From Winogradskya humida (GTDB taxonomy: Bacteria > Actinomycetota > Actinomycetes > Mycobacteriales > Micromonosporaceae): a DNA stretch of 64,000 nucleotides. Below, piece after piece: positions 8,501 to 15,857 of this stretch. Made by a program: the position numbers and the translations under genes. Under the pieces are notes generated by a model. The model did not search any database, was not told the origin of the DNA, and saw nothing but the letters and a program-made list of their open reading frames with translations. The stretch covers positions 52,251 through 116,250 of the forward strand of contig NZ_BOMN01000129.1 of NCBI RefSeq assembly GCF_016862215.1, read 5' to 3'. Each line of letters begins with the position of its first letter. Positions within the stretch are counted from its first letter, which is position 1.

Positions 8501-10976
8501 CGTTGGCGGTGGTCCGCTGCTGGGCCAGGAAGATCCGGAAGACCGCGGCCTCCAGCTCCGGTGTGCGGTCCAGGCTGTCGACGCCGAGGTGGCCGAACAC
8601 CCGCATCAGGGTGGCCCGGAAAGTGTCACTGAGTCCGGCGCGGTCGGCGTCGAGGCTGCGCAGGTAACCGTGGAAATACTCGCGGGGGCTGTGCACGGGA
8701 CTGCCCGGTTGTGCGTCCAGCGCGCCGGCCGGCTTGTTGTGGGTCAGCTCCGCCAGATCGGCGAAGACGGTCACCGCGGCGAGCTCGCCCGGCAGTACCC
8801 GGCCGCCGAGCTCGGTGCGGGCGGTCAGGTACGCGTTCAGCACCTGTTCGCCGTCCTGCGGGCCCGCGTCGAAGCCGAGCAGGACGTTGCACAGGTCCTG
8901 CAGCGCGTGCTCGGCCCGGTCGCCCGCCGACGCCGGGGTGCGGCGGGACGGCAGACCGATCCTGCGACCTCCGGCGGCACGTGGCAGCGGCGTGACCGCG
9001 CCACCGACCGGTTCGAGGCGCAGCAACGGGGTGCCCGCGTCGACCTGGCTGCCCACCGTGACCGAGCACTCCCGGATCCGGGCGTGGAAGGGGGCCGGCA
9101 CCACCGTCTCCATCTTCATGCTCTCCAGCACGAGAAGCGGCGCGCCCGCGTCGACCTCGTCACCGACCGCCACCGGTGTCGCCACCACCAGCGCGGGGGC
9201 GGGTGCCCGGACCACGCCGCCCTCGTCACGGCTGATCCGGTGGGTGATGCCGTCAACCTCCACGAGGTGGATCGGGCCGTGTGTGGCGGTGACCAGCCGA
9301 TGGCGGTGCCCGTTGACCGTGGCCCGCCCGTTGTGCCGGTCGTACGGCTCGAATTCGACCTCGGCGGCGAGCACCGGCCCGGCTCCGGCGACGGCCACGC
9401 GGAAACGGGTCCGGCCGGCCCGGGCGACGGTCACGCGGTAGCCGGAGCCGCGCAGCTTCAGTTCGAGGGCATAGCTGCTCTTGTGCCGCACGTGCGGCCG
9501 CCCGCCGTACGCGGTGGCCAGCAACCGCTGCCGGCCGAGGTCCTCCTCCTCCCGGTACGCCTCGATCGCGGCCACCGCCAGAGCGATCGCCGCGTGCCGG
9601 TCGCTGACCAGGCGTCCCTCGGCACGGACCCGGTCGATCCAACCGGTGTCCGCGGTCGCCCCGACGACCTCGGGCTGATCGAGCAGGTCCAGGATGAAGC
9701 TCTTGTTGGTCGTGCCACCGTCGATGAGCACCGTGGTCTCGGTCATCGCCCGGCGCAGCCGGGCCAGGGCCTCGGCGCGGTCCCGGCCGAAAGCGATGAT
9801 CTTGGCGATCATGGAGTCGAACTCCGCGGGGATGGTGTCCCCCTCGCCGACACCGGTGTCGACCCGGATGCCGGGCCCGGTGGGCAGGATCAGCCGGGAG
9901 ATGTGGCCGGGCGACGGCGCGAAGTCGCGGTCCGGGTCCTCGGCGTTGAGCCGGGCCTCGACGGCGTGACCGGACTCCACCGGCCGGGCACCCTCGAGCC
10001 TGCCGCCACTCGCGACGTGCAGCTGCAGCCGGACCAGGTCGGTGCCGGTGGTGAGCTCGGTGATGGGGTGCTCGACCTGCAGCCGCGTGTTGACCTCGAG
10101 GAACGCGAACTGCCCCGTTCCGGGATGGTAGAGGAACTCCACGGTGCAGGCACCCCGGTAGCCGACCGCCTGGGCCAGCCGCTCGGCGGATTCCTTCAGC
10201 TCGGCGGTCTGCCCCGGTGCCAGCACCGGCGACGCGGATTCCTCGATGATCTTCTGGTTGCGCCGCTGCACCGAGCAGTCCCGTACGCCCAGCGCCCACG
10301 CGGTGCCCTGACCGTCCGCGATGACCTGGACCTCGACGTGCCGGGCGCCCGTGACCAGGCGCTCCAGGAAGAGCACGCCGGAGCCGAACGAGCGCAGCGC
10401 TTCCTGGCTGGTCCGTTCGTACGCGTCGGTGAGCTCACCGGCGGTCGCCACCTTGCGGATGCCACGCCCGCCGCCGCCCGCGGTCGCCTTGAGCATCAGG
10501 GGATACCCGATCTCGGCACCGGCGCGCAGGGCATCCGCCAGCGTGGCCACCTCGCCACGGCTCCACGGGGCAACCGGAACGCCGGCTTCCTCCGCGAGCA
10601 GTTTCGCGCCGATCTTGTCACCGAGCCTGCGCATCGCCTCCGGGCCGGGTCCGATGAAGACGACCCCCACCCGCTCGCAGAGCTCGGCGAACGCCGGGTC
10701 CTCCGCGACGAATCCCCAGCCGACCCACGCGGCGTCGGCTCCCGACTCCACAAGCGCACGTTCCAGCACGGCGTGGTTCAGATAGGGACGGGCCGCGGCG
10801 GGACCGAGGGGGTAGGCGGCGTCCGCGGCCCGTACGAACGTCGCATCCCGATCGGCGTCGGTGTAGAGCGCGACCACCTCGATCGGCGCCCCGGTCAGGG
10901 CCGACAGATCCCGTACGGCGTGGATGAGCCGCATCGCGGCCTCTCCGCGATTGACGACGGCGATACGACTGAACAC
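5505..10976 (-). CDS. Single-chain acyl-CoA carboxylase (biotin carboxylase-BCCP-carboxyltransferase fusion)
   Basis: A 1823-residue fused biotin-dependent carboxylase. The N-terminal biotin carboxylase (about 1-450) has the Gly-rich ATP loop ATAGGGGRGIRK, RDCSVQRRNQK, and EVNTRLQVEHP. The biotin carrier domain (about 585-650) has ESMKME with biotinyl Lys621. A long central region (about 700-1230) follows. The C-terminal carboxyltransferase (about 1290-1823) has GFDGSPESMRN, ISRYHGGAFVVFSKALNP and GSFASVLGGAPAA. This BC-BCCP-central-CT order is that of eukaryotic acetyl-CoA carboxylase and of the rarer bacterial single-chain carboxylases; most actinomycetes split these parts over two or three genes. 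It probably makes malonyl-CoA for the many malonyl-specific PKS modules, though propionyl-CoA or another acyl-CoA cannot be excluded. The GTG start has GGGAGG five bases ahead. It follows the DUF5988-like gene by 31 bases. Confidence 0.93.
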   Translation of the reverse strand: MFSRIAVVNRGEAAMRLIHAVRDLSALTGAPIEVVALYTDADRDATFVRAADAAYPLGPAAARPYLNHAVLERALVESGADAAWVGWGFVAEDPAFAELCERVGVVFIGPGPEAMRRLGDKIGAKLLAEEAGVPVAPWSRGEVATLADALRAGAEIGYPLMLKATAGGGGRGIRKVATAGELTDAYERTSQEALRSFGSGVLFLERLVTGARHVEVQVIADGQGTAWALGVRDCSVQRRNQKIIEESASPVLAPGQTAELKESAERLAQAVGYRGACTVEFLYHPGTGQFAFLEVNTRLQVEHPITELTTGTDLVRLQLHVASGGRLEGARPVESGHAVEARLNAEDPDRDFAPSPGHISRLILPTGPGIRVDTGVGEGDTIPAEFDSMIAKIIAFGRDRAEALARLRRAMTETTVLIDGGTTNKSFILDLLDQPEVVGATADTGWIDRVRAEGRLVSDRHAAIALAVAAIEAYREEEDLGRQRLLATAYGGRPHVRHKSSYALELKLRGSGYRVTVARAGRTRFRVAVAGAGPVLAAEVEFEPYDRHNGRATVNGHRHRLVTATHGPIHLVEVDGITHRISRDEGGVVRAPAPALVVATPVAVGDEVDAGAPLLVLESMKMETVVPAPFHARIRECSVTVGSQVDAGTPLLRLEPVGGAVTPLPRAAGGRRIGLPSRRTPASAGDRAEHALQDLCNVLLGFDAGPQDGEQVLNAYLTARTELGGRVLPGELAAVTVFADLAELTHNKPAGALDAQPGSPVHSPREYFHGYLRSLDADRAGLSDTFRATLMRVFGHLGVDSLDRTPELEAAVFRIFLAQQRTTANAAIVSRILRQWLAGPPPAEPLGEHAGPALDHLISATQVRFPAVADLARGVVFRWFTQPLLRRDRATVYTRVRAGLRYLDENPATPDRAERIQALVASSQPLVRLLGQRIGRPVPSHAPLLEVLTRRYYGNRWLAALTTHEDFVIAEHHGPAGVTHVAATAVDIHALPAAVDAVGALATGTAGDLVADLYVAWEDQPDAVAMAARLAAVLAEHPLPAAVRRITTTVAGTRGAVMHHHFTFRPQDGTFAEDRLIRGLHPQIAQRLQLHRFREFDLTRLPSADEEIYLFEAAARSNPADRRLVAMAQVRDVTPLRESDGRLAALPSVEDPLLGCLDAIRTVQAQRSQHTRFDTNRIVIYVWPPTEVTSGYLAELVERVEPAAVGAGLEEIQFIVRRRTPTGELTEVAIRVVFDPDTTARWHVGEPPTEALQPLDDYRQKVLRAARRGTVYPYELTGLLGEFAEYDLDATHTLVPVRRDPGLNKAALVAGVITTVSPRHPQGISRVVLLGDPTKSLGALSEPECRRVIAALDLAGRLRVPLEWYALSSGARISMTSGTENMDWVAAALKRIVEFTQDGGEINIVAAGINVGAQPYWNAEATMLMHTRGILVMTPDSAMVLTGKQSLDFSGGVSAEDNFGIGGYDRVMGPNGQAQYWAPNLAAARDVLMAHYDHTYVVPGERTPRPAATEDPVNRDITVYPHKLEGSDFTTVGEIFSAEHNADRKKPFDIRTVMRALADQDHPPLERWAGMADSETLVVQDVHLGGIPACLLGVESRQIPRRGFPPTDGPDTYTSGTLFPQSSKKAARAINAASGNRPLVVLANLSGFDGSPESMRNLQLEYGAEIGRAIVNFRGPIVFCVISRYHGGAFVVFSKALNPSMTVLALEGSFASVLGGAPAAAVVFTGEVNERTAADPRVRQLQEQVQDAEGGAERAELHARLSETRATVRTEKLAEVATEFDRVHDIRRAVEVGSVDAVIRAADLRPRVIEAIGAGLRRHDTVR

Positions 10977-11007
10977 CGGACCTCCCGAGATAGCTGACGC
11001 CGTGCTC

Positions 11008-11217
11008 TCACTCCGCGATCTTCGTGCGGCCCTTCCACGTGAAAACGGCCACCGGCTCCTCGCCGTCGCTGACGGTCTCGCCCGTGTATCCGAAATGTTC
11101 GTAACCGTTTCCGTACGACAACTTCACGGAATCAGCAAGATCCACGACTTCGCACAGCCGCATCGATTCCGTTACGTAGGACGGCCCACCGGTCAACATC
11201 ACCTTGAATGCGGACAT
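11008..11217 (-). CDS. Small DUF5988-family protein
   Basis: A 69-residue protein that I place in DUF5988, a family of roughly 70-residue actinobacterial proteins. The fit rests on a LTGGP start, a central YGNGYEHF block, and an end of the type PVAVFTW followed by RTKIAE. Function is unknown. The ATG at 11217 is preferred over a GTG three codons upstream because GAGG lies six bases ahead of the ATG and overlaps that GTG. It is the first gene of a probable two-gene operon with the carboxylase (31-base gap). A PimM-like operator lies 67 bases upstream. Family membership is from remembered consensus, not a search. Confidence 0.85.
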   Translation of the reverse strand: MSAFKVMLTGGPSYVTESMRLCEVVDLADSVKLSYGNGYEHFGYTGETVSDGEEPVAVFTWKGRTKIAE

Positions 11218-11283
11218 CTCATTCACCTCGTTCGAAGTGCCTGCGAGTGGCTACCGATCTGAAAGATTTGTATCAATCCGGCA

Positions 11284-11299
11284 GGCGGAATTTCCCTAG
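11284..11299 (-). promoter_or_regulatory. PimM-type PAS-LuxR operator upstream of DUF5988-carboxylase genes
   Basis: A 16-base imperfect palindrome, on the plus strand GGCGGAATTTCCCTAG, matching 13 of 16 positions of the PimM-box consensus as I recall it (CTVGGGAWWTCCCBAG). The half facing away from the gene is perfect. It lies 67 bases before the ATG at 11217. Eleven bases downstream in the gene direction is an AT-rich TACAAA that could be part of a -10 box. The cognate regulator is plausibly the adjacent PAS-LuxR gene. Confidence 0.6.
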
Positions 11300-11323
11300 A
11301 AATCGCACCGGCCGGCACGGGCG

Positions 11324-12046
11324 TCACCTGCCCGCGGTGGAGCGGGTGTTCTGCAGCACGAAGTCCTGCTTGACCCGGGGTGGCCAGCTGCCTACCGTGA
11401 GCGCGCCGATGGCGTAGGCGCGCGACACCAGCGCGGTACGGTTGGGCGCGTTGAGCTTGCGGAACATCGAGCTGATCCGATATTCGACGCCCTGCCTGCT
11501 CAGATGCAGCCGACCCGCGAGCTGGACGGTCGACGCACCGGCCGCGACGCCCTCGAGGATTCGTGCGTCGATCTCGGTCAGCACCTGACGGCCGGACAGC
11601 CGCGCCGGCGCCGGGCCGGGTGGCAACTCGTCGGGCTCGACGACCACGACGATGCCGTCGACCTGACGACCGGCGCCGCGGGCGACGAATCCGGTCATCC
11701 CACCGGAGAAGACCGAATCACGCGGGCCGAGCCCGACGATGGAGTCGTCGAAAATGGTCCGGTTCTCCGCGAGCGCCCGCTCGAACTTGCGGCGTAGTTT
11801 GTCCCGCGTCCCCGGATGGAGCAGTTCATGGAAGTCCTGCCCCGCCCGGCTGTTACGGGTGCCACCGAACTGGCGGAGGAACTCGGCACTCGTCTCCACG
11901 ATGCACTGGTGCGAATCGAGGGTGACGATACAGATGTTCGACCATTTGAACAGCGTCCGCGCGACCTGGACACAGGTCGACACGCCCGCTTCGGATCCGG
12001 TCGCCGCCATGGTCACCGGCTGGGTACGGGTACCTGGTCCGGTCAC
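11324..12046 (-). CDS. PAS-LuxR transcriptional regulator (PimM/AmphRIV/NysRIV type)
   Basis: A 240-residue pathway activator. An N-terminal PAS-like sensor fold (about 25-135, with ICIVTLDS and FGGTRNSRAGQDFHEL) is followed by a C-terminal LuxR helix-turn-helix (about 150-225) with ILEGVAAGASTVQLA, LSRQGVEYRISSMFRKL and APNRTALVSRAYAIGAL, ending in SWPPRV. That C-terminal signature is characteristic of the PAS-LuxR regulators of polyene macrolide clusters. The open frame extends upstream to 12172, but I chose the GTG at 12046 because GAGGAG lies nine bases ahead of it and the upstream part shows no domain. Two near-consensus PimM boxes in this window (11284 and 19659) are likely targets. Confidence 0.93.
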   Translation of the reverse strand: MTGPGTRTQPVTMAATGSEAGVSTCVQVARTLFKWSNICIVTLDSHQCIVETSAEFLRQFGGTRNSRAGQDFHELLHPGTRDKLRRKFERALAENRTIFDDSIVGLGPRDSVFSGGMTGFVARGAGRQVDGIVVVVEPDELPPGPAPARLSGRQVLTEIDARILEGVAAGASTVQLAGRLHLSRQGVEYRISSMFRKLNAPNRTALVSRAYAIGALTVGSWPPRVKQDFVLQNTRSTAGR

Positions 12047-12055
12047 GAGGTCGCC

Positions 12056-12061
12056 CTCCTC
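12056..12061 (-). promoter_or_regulatory. Ribosome binding site deciding the PAS-LuxR start
   Basis: GAGGAG nine bases before the GTG at 12046. It is the strongest ribosome site in the region and shortens the gene by 42 codons relative to the longest open frame. Confidence 0.75.
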
Positions 12062-12731
12062 ATTACGTCTAACCACGCCCGCACAGCCTTGAGCGAAGCA
12101 GTATCCGGATTCCCGGACCGCCATTTTCGGCAGGACTGCAGCTTCACCAGGAGCGCGGCACACGGCACACATTCAATGAATGAAGAAAAGATGTCACGCT
12201 CAGGTGACTCAAGGAGTGCGCCATCATCGCCACAAACGCCGGCCAAATGATTCGCACGTAGAACCCGCTACCGCTGGTCGCCGCATTCTGTCATTTCGAC
12301 GGCGCGGCTTTACGTGTGGCAAGCGTAGCAACCCCGGTTCCCACGGAGCAAGACACTCCGGACGGCGCGATTTACCCGGCGGAGAAAAGCCACACCGGTC
12401 AGCGGTAAACGGGCATCGGCGGGCACCGCGGGCAACTTCGTTACGTTTCCCGGCAGTTACACGATGATTGCGCCCAGCTGACCATCTTCCGCACCGAACT
12501 TCACTTTCCGCACCCCGCACCGCCCCTATCCTGGATTAACGGCCGCCGGCGGTTATCGGCACGCCGGGCCGTCGGCAGTCGCTCCGGCCGCCAGGCCTCA
12601 TGCCCGGAACCTGGCAGCCGGGCGCGCCCAGCAGATACACGGGCATCGATACGGTCATCCGCGATGGCAGAATTCCCGACAGCCGCACCATCAATTGCAT
12701 TGATGTCTAAACAGAAAAGAGCCCAATGGCC

Positions 12732-12747
12732 TTTCCGGAACCGGAAA
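12732..12747. terminator. Inverted repeat downstream of the SARP gene
   Basis: Perfect 7-bp inverted repeat TTTCCGG-AA-CCGGAAA about 95 bases past the SARP stop. Read in the gene direction it is followed after some 12 bases by TTTTCTGTTT. It may be the SARP terminator; with only a two-base centre it could instead be a protein-binding palindrome. Confidence 0.35.
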
Positions 12748-12842
12748 TGGCAGAACGAAGGGACCCGTTCCGCAGGCAGGCGGACGGCATGCGATCTGTG
12801 CTGATGCCGGCGAAGGACGCCGCCGGGTTCCGGGGCGGCCGC

Positions 12843-15554
12843 TCAGCGTCGCTGGTCGAGTCCGTGCAGCGCGTACGCCTCACCGATCGGATCACCGAGC
12901 TCGCGTACGGCGCCCAGCACGCCGTTGAAGCAGGCGACCGCGTCACCGGGCCGGCCCTGCGCAAGGTGGATGAGCCCGATCCGGTGCAGGACCTGCGCTT
13001 CGAGCCGACGGCTGCCGCCACGCCGGCTCAGCTCCAGGGCTTCGTCCAGCGTCGCCATCGCGCGTTCGGTGTACGCGCCGTCAACCTGGACCTGAACCCG
13101 GGCCATGTCGTGCAGGACGTGCGCCGTCCTCGCCGGATCCCCGGCCCGCCGCGCCGCCCGCAGCGCCCGTTCGTAGCGGCGCTCCGCGGCGTCCAGGTCA
13201 CCCTCGATCGGATCGGCGGACACGAGTTCACCCATCGCATGCGACTCGCCGTGCTGATCGCCGCCCGCCCGGAACAGAGCGGCGGCGTCAGCGAGCTCCT
13301 GACGCGCGTCCGCGAAGCGCTGATCCAGCATCGCGACCAGCCCGACCGAGTACAACAGGGCGGCGGCGGCCGGCTGGTTGCCCGCCCGGCGCGCGGCGGC
13401 GAGCCCGAATCGGTGGGTCTCCCGCCAGTCGTCCAGCTGGGTGGAGGTCACGAAGATGGTCACCGAATGCAGTGCCAGATCCCAGCAGATGTCGTCCAGA
13501 CCGGCGAGCGCCGCCTGCCGGACCCCGGCCACGATCGACGCGCGTTCCTGCTCGAACCACTCCAGCGGCGCATCGACCAGTTGCTCGACGAGGTGCTCGG
13601 GCAGCGGCCAGCGGCCGGCGGCCGGCGCCAGCTGGAGGCGGTCACGACCGTTGACCCGCCGGTGCGCCGCCGCGGACAGGTACGAGAGCGCGCCGAGCAC
13701 CCGCTTGAGCGCGACCTCCCGCTCTTCGGGCGACTCCTGCGCCAGGCACTCACGGGCGAAGACCCGGATGAGGTCCTGGAAGCGGTACCGGCTGTGCACG
13801 CCGAGGCCCGTGCCGGTCGTCTCGACGAGCTGGGCGTCGGCAAGGCCGTCCAGCAACTCCTGCGCCTCGCGTGCGGGCACGTCGAGCAGCGTCACCGCGA
13901 CCCAGCCGGAGAACGCCGGGAAGTCGAGGGCGCCGAGCAGCCGGAAAAGCCGTTGCGCGGCCGGATCCACGGACCGGTAGCTCAGCGACAGGCTCGCACG
14001 GATCTCCATCCCCCCGTGCCGCAGCTCGTCGAGCCTGCTCACCTCGTCCTGCAGCCGGTCGACCAGATGGGCTATCCACCACTTCGGACGCGAGCTAAGC
14101 CGCGCCCCGGCGATCCGCAGCGCCAGGGGCAACTGCCCGCACAGCCCGGCGAGCGCGGCCGCGGCCTCCGGCTCGGCGCCGATCCGCTCCCGGCCGACGA
14201 TCCGGGCCAGCAGCTCCAGCGACTGATCCGGATCGAACACCTCCAGCTCGATGTGGACGGCACCGGGGATCCCGGACAGCCGGGTCTGACTGGTGACCAG
14301 CACGACCGAGCCGGGGTCGCCGGGCAGCAGCGGCATGACCTGGCTCTCGTCCTCCACGTTGTCCAGCAGGATCAGCGTCCGCCGTCGCGACAGCAGCCCG
14401 CGATAGAGCTCCGAGCGCTCACCGGGCCCCTGCGGTATCGCGGAGTACGGCACGCCGAGCACGTAGAGGAAACGTTCGAGGACGTCGGCGGGGTCGGCCC
14501 GGCCGGCCGCGCGCCCGTGCAGGTCGGCGAAGAACTGGCCGTCGGGGTATTCGGCGGCGAGCTGGTGCGCGACGTGGACGGCCAGCGTCGTCTTGCCCAC
14601 CCCCGGCTTACCCACCACCACCACGACCGGAACGGCGGTGCGCCCCGGATGGCCGCGGAACGTCTGCTCGACCGCGTGGACGTATCCGGCCCGCCCGGTG
14701 AAGTCACCGATGTCGGTCGGCAGCATCTTCAGGGCCGGCGGCCTGGCGGACGGAGCCGGCGGCCGGACGACCACCGGGTCCGGGCCCGGCGGCGCGGAAC
14801 GCGGCACGCGCAGGGTGACGTCGGAGTTCAGGATGCCGTACTCCAGCTCCCGGAGCCAGGAGTTCGGTTCGAGGCCGAGCTCGTCGATCATCGTGCGCCG
14901 GCCCGACCGGTAGACCTCGAGCGCCTCCGCCTGGCGATCCGAGCGGTAGAGCGCAAGCATCAGCTGCCCGCGGAGCCGTTCCCGCAAGGGGTACCGCATG
15001 ACCAGCCCGGTGAGCTCCGCTACCAGATCACGATCTCCGCCGATCTGGAGCTCGAGCTCGATGCACTCCTCCCACACCGCCATGCGGCGTTCGTCGAGAT
15101 GACCGGCCGCCGCGCGGACCATCCGGCTGCCGATCTCCTCCAATGTGGATCCTCGCCACAGCGAGAGCGCCGCGCGGTAGTGCCGCACCGCCTCCCGGAG
15201 CCGGTGGGCGTCGCGCGAGCGGCGGGCCGCGGCCAGCGACTCGTCGTGCAGATCCAGATCCAGCACCCCCGGCTGGACCTGCAGGGCATAACCACCGGAC
15301 CGGGTCGCGATGGCGTCGGGCCGGCCGTGCGCAGCCAGCAGCCGGCGCAACATGGAGATGCAGATCTGGGTCTGCACCCGGGCGGTCGACGGCACGTCGT
15401 CGCCGTAGATGGCGTCGGTGAGCCGGGTGACCGGCACGACACGACCGGCGTCCAGCAGCAGGCTCGCCAGGACGATCTCTCGTCGCGGCCCGCCGATATC
15501 AACCGGTTCACCACCGGCCAGCACCTCGAGCGGACCGAGGATGCGGAACTCCAC
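12843..15554 (-). CDS. Large SARP/AfsR-like regulator (OmpR-type DNA binding, BTAD, NB-ARC, TPR)
   Basis: A 903-residue pathway regulator. Residues about 1-95 form the OmpR/winged-helix DNA-binding domain of SARPs (MEFRILGPLEV, IGGPRREIVLASLLL, SGGYALQV). About 97-245 is the bacterial transcriptional activation domain (RHYRAALSLWRG, LVMRYPLRERLRGQLM, EALEVYRSGRR, DELGLEP). About 290-560 is an NB-ARC STAND ATPase with Walker A GKPGVGKTT and Walker B-like LILLDNVED. The C-terminus (about 640-903) is TPR-like helical repeats. Such proteins use nucleotide binding to gate activation of antibiotic genes. The GTG start has a GAGGGGGG ribosome site about six bases ahead. It stands alone between non-coding stretches of 796 and 303 bases, so it should have its own promoter. 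Confidence 0.93.
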   Translation of the reverse strand: MEFRILGPLEVLAGGEPVDIGGPRREIVLASLLLDAGRVVPVTRLTDAIYGDDVPSTARVQTQICISMLRRLLAAHGRPDAIATRSGGYALQVQPGVLDLDLHDESLAAARRSRDAHRLREAVRHYRAALSLWRGSTLEEIGSRMVRAAAGHLDERRMAVWEECIELELQIGGDRDLVAELTGLVMRYPLRERLRGQLMLALYRSDRQAEALEVYRSGRRTMIDELGLEPNSWLRELEYGILNSDVTLRVPRSAPPGPDPVVVRPPAPSARPPALKMLPTDIGDFTGRAGYVHAVEQTFRGHPGRTAVPVVVVVGKPGVGKTTLAVHVAHQLAAEYPDGQFFADLHGRAAGRADPADVLERFLYVLGVPYSAIPQGPGERSELYRGLLSRRRTLILLDNVEDESQVMPLLPGDPGSVVLVTSQTRLSGIPGAVHIELEVFDPDQSLELLARIVGRERIGAEPEAAAALAGLCGQLPLALRIAGARLSSRPKWWIAHLVDRLQDEVSRLDELRHGGMEIRASLSLSYRSVDPAAQRLFRLLGALDFPAFSGWVAVTLLDVPAREAQELLDGLADAQLVETTGTGLGVHSRYRFQDLIRVFARECLAQESPEEREVALKRVLGALSYLSAAAHRRVNGRDRLQLAPAAGRWPLPEHLVEQLVDAPLEWFEQERASIVAGVRQAALAGLDDICWDLALHSVTIFVTSTQLDDWRETHRFGLAAARRAGNQPAAAALLYSVGLVAMLDQRFADARQELADAAALFRAGGDQHGESHAMGELVSADPIEGDLDAAERRYERALRAARRAGDPARTAHVLHDMARVQVQVDGAYTERAMATLDEALELSRRGGSRRLEAQVLHRIGLIHLAQGRPGDAVACFNGVLGAVRELGDPIGEAYALHGLDQRR

Positions 15555-15857
15555 GCGGAACCCCCCTCACGCCCCGCAACAATGACAGGATCGGGTGGAA
15601 ATCGGTAGAGCTCCCCCATGAATTCTCTAAACACCACAGGCAGCGGCTTAACTTACTTATCAGTAGTTTATCGGGGCACCGGGTACGAGTCGCCACACAT
15701 CCCTGCTCACGGCACCCATCAGCCGATTCGTCGCCATCCTATTAAGATCTTCGTCTATTTTTGCGCGATGCGCACGGATGCGCCCGACCGCCGTTCCCCG
15801 CCGATATGGGTCGCACGTAATTGCCCGGTAAATGCGTTTTCCGATGCGGCGCCCGGA
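15555..15857. other. Intergenic region upstream of the SARP gene
   Basis: About 300 bases between the SARP start and the glycosyltransferase stop, clearly richer in AT than its surroundings. It should contain the SARP promoter. A TGCGC-GAT-GCGCA hairpin lies at 15762-15774 next to a TTTTT run on its left (plus strand). A TAGGAT hexamer on the minus strand at 15737-15742 resembles an actinomycete -10 box but has no matching -35. No PimM-type box was seen. Confidence 0.55.

Larger units (their letters stand above)
12047..12842. other. Non-coding stretch between PAS-LuxR and SARP genes
   Basis: Nearly 800 bases with lower GC than the flanks and no convincing gene on either strand; the open frames here have no ribosome site or recognisable protein. 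It must hold the promoter of the PAS-LuxR gene and the 3' region of the SARP gene. Visible structure: a short inverted repeat TCCGG/CCGGA at about 12104-12117, CATTC/GAATG at about 12170-12182, and the hairpin at 12732-12747. No good PimM box was found, so self-regulation by the PAS-LuxR protein is not supported. Confidence 0.7.

Noticed and set aside
10974..10989. A 12/16 match to the PimM box at the carboxylase start
   Set aside because: It covers the carboxylase ribosome site, the centre is CC rather than A/T, and the upstream half is poor; likely chance.
7017..10997. Very long plus-strand open frame across the carboxylase
   Set aside because: Low-complexity Arg/Gly/His-rich translation without domains, antisense to a gene with clear motifs; typical of high-GC DNA.
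12104..12117. TCCGG/CCGGA inverted repeat upstream of the PAS-LuxR start as a PimM box
   Set aside because: One base short of the required spacing and poor flanks; kept only as an inverted repeat.
12047..12172. Longer form of the PAS-LuxR protein (start at 12172)
   Set aside because: The extra 42 residues show no domain and a strong ribosome site marks the GTG at 12046.
12224..12520. Possible 98-residue minus-strand gene between the two regulators
   Set aside because: Arg/Cys-rich translation with no family likeness or ribosome site; region GC is unlike the neighbouring genes.
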